From positions 124,001 to 188,000 of the forward strand of contig CAJNOJ010000158.1 in NCBI GenBank assembly GCA_905250025.1: a stretch of 64,000 nucleotides of DNA, given 5' to 3'. Of the stretch, positions 33,601 to 44,000 are shown one piece after another. The position numbers were made by a program, and so were the translations under genes. The DNA comes from Adineta ricciae. Its lineage: Eukaryota > Rotifera > Eurotatoria > Adinetida > Adinetidae. A model generated the notes under the pieces. That model saw only the letters and a list, made by a program, of their open reading frames with translations. It made no database searches and had not been told where the DNA came from. Within the stretch, counting starts at the first letter, position 1. Every line of letters begins with the position of its first letter.

Positions 33601-33669
33601 TGGAACCAAATAGCACAAGTTCAACAGACTCCTGTTGTTCACTCCAATCAACAAAATCGATATCAATGA
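30644..33669 (+). CDS. Long coiled-coil protein with central hydrophobic segment (module gene 2, block A)
   Basis: Two exons, 30644-31512 and 31566-33669, joined in phase 2 (junction QLEAIDEEIQQL), 990 aa. Apart from a ~25-residue N terminus (TDSSAEFFTEWAPDTQTR) almost the whole protein is heptad-rich coiled coil (E/Q/K/L), comparable in texture to SMC or myosin rods. Exactly in the middle, at residues ~488-512, the coil is broken by CTVISILGLFSFGKAAKAAH, a hydrophobic Gly/Ala-rich stretch that could be a membrane hairpin or a hinge. No ATPase head, so it is not an SMC itself. The C terminus is basic and Gln-rich. The start ATG is chosen because it is conserved in block B (58090) and upstream codons lack another Met. 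AATAAA lies at about 33742, before the ATPase gene. Function unknown. Confidence 0.88.
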
Positions 33670-33818
33670 CATCGCACATGACTAAGAAAAGTAATCCGAT
33701 TTGTTTTTCGTTTCAATATATTTTCATTTTCACCTACTGTTAATAAATACCGAAACCGTTTACTTTTTCATCACAAGAAACGCTTGTTGTGGATATTTTC
33801 AGATACTTTGAGAGAGAA

Positions 33819-36800
33819 ATGCCGTTTGTGAAGATGGAATCGTCGTTTTTTTCTTCTCCATCACCGACGAGAAGTACCCCCGTTCCGACTTCTTCCCCAA
33901 CATCGCCAGCAACAGCAAAAACGGCCGTAATCATCGATGATCTGATTCTACGTGTGAAATTGAATTATCCTTACAAGGAGATTCGTGATTTTTACAAAGA
34001 ATTATCAACGCCAAATGTAGATACGGCTATTGGTAATCCAAAGTTATCTATATTACAACTCTACGCATTACACGCGCTCAACACTCCCATCGATATGAGT
34101 AATCAGAGTGTACGTACTGTTTACCGGCCGACATTGAACATACATCGGAACGATGAATTTAGTCCATTTAAGTATAATTTTCTTTTGAATTTACTCGATA
34201 TCGAATATACTATTGATGGAGAAAATGGTGGTCAATTTCCAGTACTATGGAAAACAACATTCGACACTAATGTGACTGTTCGGTTGATCGAATCAAACAG
34301 TACCGACAATTGCCCAACGACATCGGCAGCAAATGTCAATAAAAGCAATAGTCATACAACACTATTAGACTTATTTAAGACGATTTGTCGAGAACAGAAG
34401 TATGATGAATCACATGTAACTCTGTGGGAAGATAGTTTCAAAGGTATGCACACTCAGACAATAATTAATGACATCTTTTCTCGTTTAGCTGAACATATCA
34501 ATACTCTCAATCACTTACGTAGCGTGACAAAGAGTAGTTGGGAGAAACTCTCGAAAGTTCCCGAAGTTGTAAAACAACTAATCAAGAATTACATTGAAAT
34601 GAATGTAGATACTGCTGCCAGTGGATTGAATCCACAAGCGAGTGACCCGTACCAACATTCGAAAGCAACGTTATTTGCTGATATTCATCGAGTTCGTCGA
34701 TACTTTTATTATGTCATACAAAAACTTCATTTACTTGCATATCTCTCGCGGCAAGCAGTGACTTTAGCAATTGACGAGGTCAAAAAAACATATGACGACG
34801 ACGGGAATATTTTGATTAACATTCAAAACTATCTCAATACATTCTGTTTAGAAAATCGGCTCGAAGATAAAGATTCGTATGGACTGAAGAAAGCTGACTG
34901 GCAACGCGAATTCGATAAATTAACGCAGGCTGAGTTGAGCAATGATGAAAAGGAAACAAAATTAAAAGCCGAAGTTCAGAAAGCTGAAGAAAAATGGAAA
35001 CAATCTGAAGAGCGTAGAGAACGCGTATGTCACAGTACAAACGAGGCACTGTTAAGTAAACAAATCGAGACGATATTGGAAAGGAGAACTACGAACGAAC
35101 GTGAAAGACACGCGAATATACAAGAAGCAAATCGAATTAGACTTGATCATGAACAGAAGAAACTGGAAGCAGAAGAGAACGCCAGACAAGATTTCAACGA
35201 ATACAAAGAAAAGAAACAAGAACATTGGAATTTGATTGCGCAAATACCAAGTGAAAAGGCTCAAATTGAACATCTAAAAAGTTTAATTGACATGGAATTC
35301 GAAGAAGCAGAGAAGAAATTGATGGTCAAATATGGACGAGGATTGTTGCTCTACGGACCACCTGGCACAGGCATGTCGTTCTTATAGTAAACCATTGAAC
35401 AAGTCTATTTTTCTCTATCTAGGTAAATCTGAGTTACTTAAACGAATTGCCGTTTATGCTGGTATTACTATGATTACCGTACCATTATCTGCGGGTGAAC
35501 TCAATCGTCCATTAGTTGGCGAAACGGAAAAACTTCTCGTGGATATCATGAATCGCGCTCATACGATACCTTTTCTCATCTGTGCAATGACTATCGATGA
35601 GATCGATGGGCTCGTACCAAAACGAGATAACAACGCTCAACAATCGAAAGTCGATGGCATCTCGGTCTTACTTTCTCATATTGAAGGTGTCAAAAACATT
35701 CCGAATTTGATCGTTTTCGGTGCCACAAACCGTCGAAATATGATGGATGAAGCGTTTCTTCGACGCATGCAAGCGAAGGTGTTTGTTGGCCGACCATCTC
35801 CAACAACACGCAAGAAGATGCTCAATCCTCTTGTCTGTATATCGAAGACTTTTACATCGCAACTTATCGATTCGTTAGTCAAAGTAACCACCAATTTTAG
35901 TGGTGCTGCTGTTGGTGCACTTCGATCAAGTATCGTTGTAGAAATCGATCGTAATCGAGACATTCATGATCGACGTCTTCTGGAACTAGCGGACACAGTT
36001 GCCAGAGAATATAACATTTGGTTTGGCATCACAACAGTGCCAGCTATTTGTCGTCTCAATCCGAAAATCTTTAGTTCGGAGAACGAAGATGAACACTATT
36101 CGCTTGATTTCCGTGATGTACCGCCGAGTGGACGCATTCTAATCGATTTGCAGGATAAAAAATGTTTGATCGAACTTCAAGAACACGAACCGACGATAGA
36201 ACGTAATTTAGAAGCAAAAGAAACCGCAATTCAATCTCTTCTGGCGCGATTAATTCAAGGCTGTTCGACACGTAACATTGATACTATTCAAGTAATTGAT
36301 TTAAACTTTTTAACTAAACAGAACGCCACCGATGAAAACCAAATATTCGAATCTTTAACGACTCTGTTTTTGGAATGCGATGAGTACAGTAAATCCATGC
36401 TCGTCTTCGACATTGATTCGTTGATTATGTTGAATAAATCAGATTCAGATATGACCAAGTCTACATCGATCTCGAACATCCGTCTCTATCAATTTATCCG
36501 TGAGAAATGTAAAGAAGCGATTGTCGAGCAAGAGAAGAATGAAGCATGTGCTAATCGGGTGAGTTTCTCCAAGAGATGACATAAAATTAACCACATCTTT
36601 TTCATTTTGAATTTAGAAGAATAGTGCTAAGCTCATTGAAAAATGGATCGTTATGGTTGTCAAAGATCCTTATCTGAAATCGACGTTAATCAAAGATATC
36701 GAATTTAAAAAGACGACGGCACAGATCAATGAAGAGACGTACGAAAAAGAGAAGAGTGAAGATGACGAACGTTCAAGAAAGTGTCCAAAATGTTTTCGAG

Positions 36801-37222
36801 ATTATGTCCCAAAGGATACGAAATTTGGTGATTGCCACTATCATGATGGTTTTATTATCGATTGCGATAAACCAATTGAAACAGCGGTGGTCACCATTGA
36901 AGTCGCTCGACTGAGAATGCAGCAAGCGGAATTGCTCAAAGAAGAGGAGGAACATACGCCAGTGAAAACACCTGTTCCAAAACTTTTTTGGTCTTGCTGT
37001 CAACATCGTTATGGCGGCACTCACCCTGAATGTCGAATCTCGAAATGCGGTTTACCAGAAGAGCTGGAAAGTCAAGTAAACATGAAACGCGATGATTACA
37101 TGGCTATCGTTGAACAACACTTCATGAAAAATAAAGTGGCGATTAAAAATGCGAAGAAGATCATAGAAGAATACAAGAAACGACCAAAACCGAGACTTAT
37201 CTTGCCTACCAGCAGTAAATAA
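33819..37222 (+). CDS. NSF-like AAA+ ATPase with C-terminal CHORD-like zinc module (module gene 3, block A)
   Basis: Three exons, 33819-35370, 35423-36558 and 36617-37222, 1097 aa. The first intron is a GC-AG intron (donor ACAG|GCATGT) that splits the Walker A motif GPPGTGKSE. Residues 1-~300 are an unrecognised domain after a Ser/Pro/Thr-rich leader; ~360-500 are charged coiled coil. The AAA core follows: Walker A at ~513, Walker B CAMTIDEIDGL, sensor-1 VFGATNRR, LRRMQAKVFVGRP, and TTNFSGAAVGALRSS as in the NSF/CDC48 group. A second ATPase-like region (SMLVFDIDSLIML) lacks a visible P-loop and is probably degenerate. Exon 3 has CPKCFRDYVPKDTKFGDCHYHDG and FWSCCQHRYGG...CRISKCG, a Cys/His pattern like CHORD zinc domains. 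ATG 33819 is conserved in block B. It follows the coiled-coil gene by 149 bp on the same strand, so the two products may act together. Confidence 0.86.
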
Positions 37223-37549
37223 TTTTTTTTCAACTGATAGCATTCGAAATTCTGTGCCTTTCATCATTGCGCAACATTCACCTATTTCTGTTTCATGCAC
37301 GTAAATATGGCAACTATTACACGTACACACTCAGTGGATGACTCAGTTGATTTTATTATGGCAGAAAGCAATTAGATCAAAACCTTATAATAAATATGAA
37401 AGGCAGACACGGTAGAGATAGTACCTACCGATGTTTGGTTTAGATGAAAATACAAGCGCTGCATTCTCTTGATAAGTAAAGCATATGTTCGAGACTAATG
37501 TTTATTCATAAGAGAGAGAAAAATTCATGGTCTATTCAAGTTTTGAAAA
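37223..37549. other. Intergenic between convergent ends
   Basis: 3' flanks of the AAA+ gene (plus) and oxygenase copy 2 (minus). Nothing else recognised. Confidence 0.5.
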
Positions 37550-38590
37550 TTATATATTCGTTGAATATGAAATGTCATGTTTGTCTAGTTTATAGTGTGG
37601 CGGGCCTGATTTACTCATAGATAATCCATTTGCCATCTCCACTCGTCTGAGAAACTCGAGTCTTGTTTCTCCATTTCGTACGGCAATAGGCTTTGATCCA
37701 GGAAGATTATGAAATACTACATTTCCAGCAGCCATTACTTCATTTTGCTTCTTACTACTCAGATTCTTCAGCTGCTCGACGGTACACACTTCATACCACA
37801 TTGTCAATCGAATGCCAGCAGTTTGAGGATAAACAACTCGATGAATACCTGCCTTCAATCGGTTCTCCGTTGCTCGAACTGCTGCTTCTCCCAACCAAAT
37901 AACACCCACATTCGATTCCACCGGCCCATCGATCCATTCATTTCTTCTCATATCTTTCAGCTGTAGTCCTTCGTGTGTTGATAGAATACTGATCGATAGC
38001 AGACCAGGATCATAGTGTGGAACACAGTTGACTTCTTCCGTCGATTCTCCATTTTCTGGTGCTTTGAAGCCATTCTTCTTGTTGAAATAGGAGACAATGT
38101 CGAGCATTCCAAAGTGTTCATCTTTCAGTGGTAGATCTGCTTTCTGAATGAGTGTAGACAATGATGGTTGTGATTGAAAGACACAATGTTGATCGAGAAG
38201 CTCGATGAGTCGTTTTGTCACTACATCGAATGCTTGAGAGAGATAGTTCAATGGCTGGACAAGATTTCGGGGAACTAAACCTTTGTTAGCAAACTGTCCA
38301 TAATAACTACCTGTTAACAGTTTCAGTCCTTCTTTGTGATCGACTTGAGAATAACCATAGATTGGATCGAATTGAGAATATCTCTTCTTGGCTGCATCAC
38401 TTTGGAAAAACTTCTGGAGTTCGTGAGTCAAAGCGGATGTTGGAATAAGTTCTTTTGGTAAAGACACGAAACACCAACCATTAGATTCGAATTCTCGCTG
38501 CATTCGTTGGATTTCAGTTGAATCATTTGAAGTCAAAATTTTGTTCAAATCAATGATCTCCTTTGTACTTGAGTTTGATGACGACGCCAT
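37550..38590 (-). CDS. 2-oxoglutarate/Fe(II)-dependent oxygenase, IPNS-like, copy 2 (intact)
   Basis: 346 aa, intronless. Cytosolic non-haem iron oxygenase of the isopenicillin-N-synthase-like superfamily. Seen: N-terminal DIOX_N-type region with EFESNGWCFVSLP, FFQSD, YSQFDPIYGYSQ; the double-stranded beta-helix with NCVPHYDPGLLSIS (HxD iron ligands), GIHRVVYPQTAG (distal His) and IRLTMWYEV (2OG-binding Arg). All ligands are present, so it is probably active. Substrate unknown. It shares its N-terminal two thirds with copy 1 and differs from both others in the segment CTVEQLKNLSSKKQNEVMAA through GSKPIAVRNG. Lack of introns would fit horizontal acquisition, as often proposed for bdelloids, but this is not shown by the sequence alone. 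Confidence 0.88.
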   Translation of the reverse strand: MASSSNSSTKEIIDLNKILTSNDSTEIQRMQREFESNGWCFVSLPKELIPTSALTHELQKFFQSDAAKKRYSQFDPIYGYSQVDHKEGLKLLTGSYYGQFANKGLVPRNLVQPLNYLSQAFDVVTKRLIELLDQHCVFQSQPSLSTLIQKADLPLKDEHFGMLDIVSYFNKKNGFKAPENGESTEEVNCVPHYDPGLLSISILSTHEGLQLKDMRRNEWIDGPVESNVGVIWLGEAAVRATENRLKAGIHRVVYPQTAGIRLTMWYEVCTVEQLKNLSSKKQNEVMAAGNVVFHNLPGSKPIAVRNGETRLEFLRRVEMANGLSMSKSGPPHYKLDKHDISYSTNI

Positions 38591-39376
38591 GGTGAAAGCA
38601 GGTTGTTGTCTTATTGTCGAATAATTTTACGTATAATATTTTTTCTTTCTGGTTATAGTAGCGCTGGTGATCATACGCTTCATTTTATACAGATACTCAA
38701 ACGTGAATTGTGCAATATTTCTTTCGTTTTCTGTAATAGCGAAAAATATACAACAAATTATTCTGACTATTTACTCATCGATGAGTCATTTAAAAGAATA
38801 TTTTTCTTTTTCTTTCGCAAATAGAAAAGGTTGCCACGGATAACCGTTATGGATCGTGAGTCACTGAGTCTATTTACTTTTCGAAGAGCTATGACATACT
38901 TTCTTCATCCTACTCGAGAAGGACAGTTTTAATAACTCCATTTGAGGCAATAATTTTAATAATAAAAAAGTTTGACTGTTGTGTTACCAACAACGGCCGT
39001 TTAATGCATAATTCAGCGTTTATTTAGAACCGAACTGCTATTATTTTCATCAATTCCTAGTTTTAATTATCTATTTTCCGATAGTTCTGATTGCCTGAAT
39101 CTTAATTCTCTATCAGATTTAGATTACAGAGAACAAATCTATTCACAGTAGCACTTTTAGTACAAATCAGATTTATTACTTTGTTTTATATCATATGATC
39201 TTTCGAAAAAGGCAAAGCTATTGATGTCTTGATTAGTTCTGAATACAGAATATTTTTATAGATCGACATTTCCAATCAAAGGTTGTTTCATAATTCGTAT
39301 ATGTGAGAAGCTCTCATGGGTTTGTTAAATGGTATAATCGATTATTATCTTTGCACTTATTTCAATTGTTACCAAT
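38591..39376. other. Intergenic, divergent promoters
   Basis: Separates oxygenase copy 2 (minus) from the MFS transporter (plus). AT-rich. One 73-codon open frame at 38603-38824 has no protein character. No repeat or RNA recognised. Confidence 0.5.
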
Positions 39377-40858
39377 ATGACGAGCGATTCGTTAATGCTG
39401 ACTCCGTCGACATTGTTACATGCATCGGATACGTTGACGGTAATCGACGATAAGTCAGTTATTAGTATTTATGATATTCGCAGTAACCGACGGCGTTTAT
39501 TCGTATTGATTATGATCGCTTTTTCATCTATTATACTTCCATTTTGTGATACGGTTTACTTACCAGCATTAGCTCAATTAGAACACGATTTGAAGACAAG
39601 TACGACATTGGTGGATTATACCATTTCATCGTATCTAGTAACATGTGGAAGTTTTGGTTTGCTTTGGGGTCCATTAAGTGATCGATTCGGCCGAAAGATT
39701 ATACTTTTAATCTCGTTTGCCTTCTTTACAGCGTTTACTATCGTGTGCACGCTTGCTCGTTCGATAATCGTTCTATTAATTTTCCGTTCATTACAAGGCG
39801 GAGCAATATCTGCATCGTTGATTGTGGGACAAAGTGTTGTGGTAGACATGTATCCGCCGGAACGGCTCGGTTTCGCCATGGGTCTTTTTCTTGTTCCGTT
39901 ACTAGTCGGACCAATCATCGGTCCATTTATTGGTGGCGCTCTAGCGAGCTCATTCGGATGGCGAAGTACATTTGTCGCTTTGATAATTATGGCAGCGATT
40001 TCGACAATTGTTATTCTCGTATTCGTACCGGAAACTCATCATTATTTTATAACGCAGCGTCAGTTGAAATTAGGAAAGAAAATCAAAACGAACACAATTC
40101 GCGAAATTCATTCGATTAGCAAACCTACTTTTATGCCACCATGGCGACCGTTCGTCTTCTTACTTGATATAACCATAGCACCGCATATCTTCGTATGCGC
40201 TACTATTTTCGGTACTCTATTTGTTTCGCTGACTCTGATAGCCAATCGAGCAGCTGACAAACCATATTCACTCTCGCCATTCCTTATCGGTCTCTGTTAT
40301 ATTCCAACTGGTACTTGTTCATTGCTCGGCAGTCTGTGCGGTGGTTATGTGTCCGATTGGTCAGCGAAGCGTTTTTCACGAATAGCGGAAGGTCGTCTGG
40401 TTATTAGCTTATTGGGTGCGACTTTATGTCCAATGGGATTGTTACTATGCGGGTGGACATTTCATTTCAATGTTCATATAGTGGTGCCGCTGATTGGTGC
40501 GTCGATGTTTTGTTTTGGTGAAACGTTTATATTCACAAGTGTTGCCGCTTTTGTTAATGTAAAAAGATCAGCAATGGCCGGTGCAATTCTCGCCCTTATC
40601 AACGCACTCAGTTTTGTATGTGCTGGCCTAGGAATTATCGGTGCAATTCCTTTAGTAGCAGTGATTAAATTCGGACCTTTGTTTAGTCTTTTAGCTGGAT
40701 TATCATCGTTCACCATTATTATCGCCATGGTGGTTGTAGCGAACCAATTTCGAAAAACAGCATTTATCATCAGAGCATCCGATCTACCGAAAGCTGAATC
40801 GTTCTCGATCAAAAACAAGCAAATTATAGAGGAATCAACTTCACTGCAATGGTTCTAG
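39377..40858 (+). CDS. MFS transporter, fungal-type DHA1 drug:H+ antiporter-like
   Basis: 493 aa, intronless, about 12 transmembrane helices after a ~40-residue cytosolic N terminus. Seen: LPALAQLEHDL after TM1, the MFS motif-A loop GPLSDRFGRKIIL between TM2 and TM3, FRSLQGGAISASLIVGQ in TM4, motif-C-like VPLLVGPIIGPFIGGALA in TM5 followed by FGWRSTF, then the central loop starting VPETHHYF. This combination is typical of fungal DHA1/QDR-type multidrug and polyamine exporters of the plasma membrane, rather than of common animal MFS groups. The ATG at 39377 lies ~45 codons before TM1. AATAAA-like signals follow the stop at about 40904. Substrate unknown; likely proton-coupled efflux. Confidence 0.88.
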   Translation: MTSDSLMLTPSTLLHASDTLTVIDDKSVISIYDIRSNRRRLFVLIMIAFSSIILPFCDTVYLPALAQLEHDLKTSTTLVDYTISSYLVTCGSFGLLWGPLSDRFGRKIILLISFAFFTAFTIVCTLARSIIVLLIFRSLQGGAISASLIVGQSVVVDMYPPERLGFAMGLFLVPLLVGPIIGPFIGGALASSFGWRSTFVALIIMAAISTIVILVFVPETHHYFITQRQLKLGKKIKTNTIREIHSISKPTFMPPWRPFVFLLDITIAPHIFVCATIFGTLFVSLTLIANRAADKPYSLSPFLIGLCYIPTGTCSLLGSLCGGYVSDWSAKRFSRIAEGRLVISLLGATLCPMGLLLCGWTFHFNVHIVVPLIGASMFCFGETFIFTSVAAFVNVKRSAMAGAILALINALSFVCAGLGIIGAIPLVAVIKFGPLFSLLAGLSSFTIIIAMVVVANQFRKTAFIIRASDLPKAESFSIKNKQIIEESTSLQWF

Positions 40859-41088
40859 CGATGTTTTTATACAGCAATTTTATCGTATAACACACCATGT
40901 AATTAATAAATCTAAATATACCTTTTCTCACTTCATATATTCTCTTAGTTTTTTTTTCTTTCTTTTTCTTATTATATTGGATGATAATAAACAGGTGTGT
41001 TATTCAACGATGACGGAAAACAAATTTCCTATATATGTATGCCTTTTATATAATGCACATCGTTAATATCTGAGGACATTTGATAATA

Positions 41089-44000
41089 ATGGATCATTTG
41101 AATGTCTCAACTTTCCCACAAAGAGCATCGATTACTACAGAGCATTCTTCAAATGCATCGAGAAATACCTCAAATCAGCTTGTTCATCCGTACGATAACA
41201 AACTTCTCTTAGAGGAAACATTGACGAATTCTAAAAGCAGGTAGGTAACCTATATTTCATCGAATCGTATTTCCTACACATTTTTCTTCAAGTTGTTTTC
41301 CGTTTCTTTCATCATCGGTTAAGCGCACAGTTTTCTTCAGTATATTCACAATCATAAGCATAATCATTGCTGTTATCGTAGTTTGTTTAACATCACCAGA
41401 ACCGCCAAGTATGTTGTTCATACTGAGTCGAATTCTTTGTTATTTAAATCCGAATTTAGGTGTAACATGTCGATATATCATCAAATCGGAAGCTGAAATT
41501 TTCATCAATGCCGATTCGTATCCAAACGGAATGGCAACCGGTGATTTTAATAATGATGGTCGAATTGATATTGTTACAGCAAATTCTGGAACGAACAAAA
41601 TCGGACTATTCCTTCGAGATGATGCACAAACATTTCAAAATCAAATCACTTACTCTACTGGAAGTGGCTCTCGTCCATATTCAGTAACAGTAGCAGATTT
41701 CAATCGTGACGAGCAATTAGATGCTGCCGTAGCGAACTACGGTACAAACAGTATCGGAATTTTCTTCGGAAATGGTAATGGTTCATTGACATTCTACAAA
41801 ACTTTTCCTCTTCGATCATCTCGTCCACAATGGATTGATCATGGTGATTTTAATCATGATACTTTCATTGACTTAGTTGTAATTAACAATGGTACGAACA
41901 ATATCGGAATTTTGTTCGGAGATGGACTTGGCAATTTTGCCGAACAAGTCACTTACTCAACTGGATTCGATTCCGAATCGTCTTCATTGGCTGTTAACCA
42001 TTTTAATAACGACAATAATCTGGATATTATTGTTACTAATCGCGGAACAAATACTCTTCTGATCTTTCTCGGACACACAAATGGGACATTTGCTAATCCA
42101 ATGAGTTTCTATACTGGCATGAATACTCACCCGTATGCAATTGCTGTGAACGATCTGAACAATGACAAGTACATGGACTTTGTCGTGACGTATTCCGGTA
42201 CAAATCAAATTGGCGTTTTTCTTGGTTTCGGTTACGGAACTTTTACATTGTAAAATCAGTACTCAGCTGGAAACAATTCTTTACCGTTATCAGTCGTTGT
42301 TGGTGATTTCAACAATGATGATCAACTCGACATCGCTGTCGGTAACTATGATATTCCAAATATCGGCGTCTTCTACGGAAATGGAACCGGTCTCTTCGCT
42401 GCTCAAGCAGTATTCTATACGAACATTGTTTGCAATCCACATTTAATTGCCACTGATGACTTTAATAATGATACTCAATTAGACATCGCAATAGTCAATT
42501 ATGATTATAACTATCTCGATATTGTTTTGGCGCATAAAAACTATGCTTATTCAAAGCAGATTTCTTATCCAACCACTGGCGGTACATCTGGATCTTGTCC
42601 TCAATCGGTTGCAGTTGGGGATCTGAATAATGATCATCGGCTGGACATGGTTGTTGAAAACTATTGCAGCAGTACGGTCGATATTTTTCTAGGAGATAAC
42701 AATGGAAACTTTGTTAAAACTAAGACTTATTCAACGGGAAATAGCTCAGGGCCCTACTTCGTTGCAGTAAGCGACTTAAACAATGATCAACAATTGGATA
42801 TTCTTGTTACAAATTACGACGTAGATAATATCGGAATACTCTATAACGACGGAAATGCAACATTTCGAAATATAGTGACTTATCCAACTGGAGATGGTTC
42901 ATATCCGTACTCTCTTGCCGTTGGAGATCTAAATAATGACAATAGATCGGACGTTGTCGTTGCGAATTATAACTCAGACAACATAGGTATATTCTTTGCT
43001 GATGCGAACGGAAATTTTAATGAACAAATAACTTATTCAACTGGACATAATTCTGGTCCACAGATGATAGCTGTTGGACATTTTAATGAGGATAGTTATC
43101 TGGATATCGCTGTTGTCTGTCAATATTCTTCCAGTTTGAATATATTTCTTATGGAGAACGATGGAGTATTTTCTAAACAAAATGTTTATCCGTTAGGAGC
43201 TAGCATTGAACCAAATAGTTTGGCTACTGGTGATTTGAATGAGGATGGTTACTTGGATGTAGTTGTGACTACTCTTTATGGTCGTAACATTCACGTTCTA
43301 ATTGGATCCAGTGATGGAACATTTCGAAATGTCGCGATCTATTCAACTGGTAGTGGATCTCGACCATATTCATGTGCTATCACAGATTGGAATAATGATC
43401 AACATTTAGACATCGTTGTGAGCAACTGTCTTACAGACAACATAGTATTATTCGAAGGGTATGGAAATGGAACATTTTCTCTTGAACAGAATTATTCAAC
43501 TGGTACCGGTTCGTGTCCCATGTCAATCGCATTCGGCTATTTTAATGATGATAGTCTAGTTGATATTGCTGTTACAAATCATGATAGTGATACTCTTGGT
43601 GTTTTCCTTGGATACACTTATATGAATGGTAAACGTGAAGCAACGTATTCAACTGGATCTGCTTCTCAACCGCGAGCTGTGGCACTTGGTAATTTCAACA
43701 GTGATGATTATTTGGATATCGTTATGGCGAATTATGGATTGGGCAACATTGACATTTTGTTAGGACATGCCAATGCAACTTTTTCGATGCAAACGACATT
43801 CTCAACTGGCGTCTTATCGTTTCCAACTTCACTTGCTATTGGTGATGTTGATAACGATGAGAAGTTAGATGTGATAATAGGAAACTCGGGTACTGAAAGT
43901 ATACTTATTTACTATGGGTATGAAAACGAGAATTTTACAAGAACGAAGGTGTACTCGACTGGTGTTGGTTCATCACCACAATCATTGGCTATCGGTGATT

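Larger units (their letters stand above)
22798..36549. repeat. Duplicated block A (collinear with 49988-64000)
   Basis: This stretch carries, in the same order and orientation as block B, the 5' part of an F-box gene, an F-box relic, an orphan GPCR, a 2OG oxygenase, a three-exon helical-repeat gene, a coiled-coil gene and an AAA+ gene. Matching coordinates differ by about 27.2 kb at the F-box end and 27.45 kb at the ATPase end, the drift coming from small indels. Exon lengths of the coiled-coil gene are identical in both copies (869 and 2104 nt). Intergenic sequence is conserved as well as coding sequence, so the duplication is recent or the blocks are alleles. Confidence 0.93.

Noticed and set aside
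30644-33669. SMC or kinesin assignment for the coiled-coil protein
   Set aside because: No Walker motifs, signature motif or motor head; coiled-coil texture alone gives false matches.
30672-33679. Minus-strand open frames inside the coiled-coil gene
   Set aside because: Antisense of Gln/Glu-rich coding sequence; repeated at matching places in block B because the gene itself is duplicated.
36653-36914. Separate small gene at the end of the AAA+ gene
   Set aside because: Joins in frame to exon 2 through GTGAGT...TTTAG and supplies the zinc module; it is exon 3, not a separate gene.
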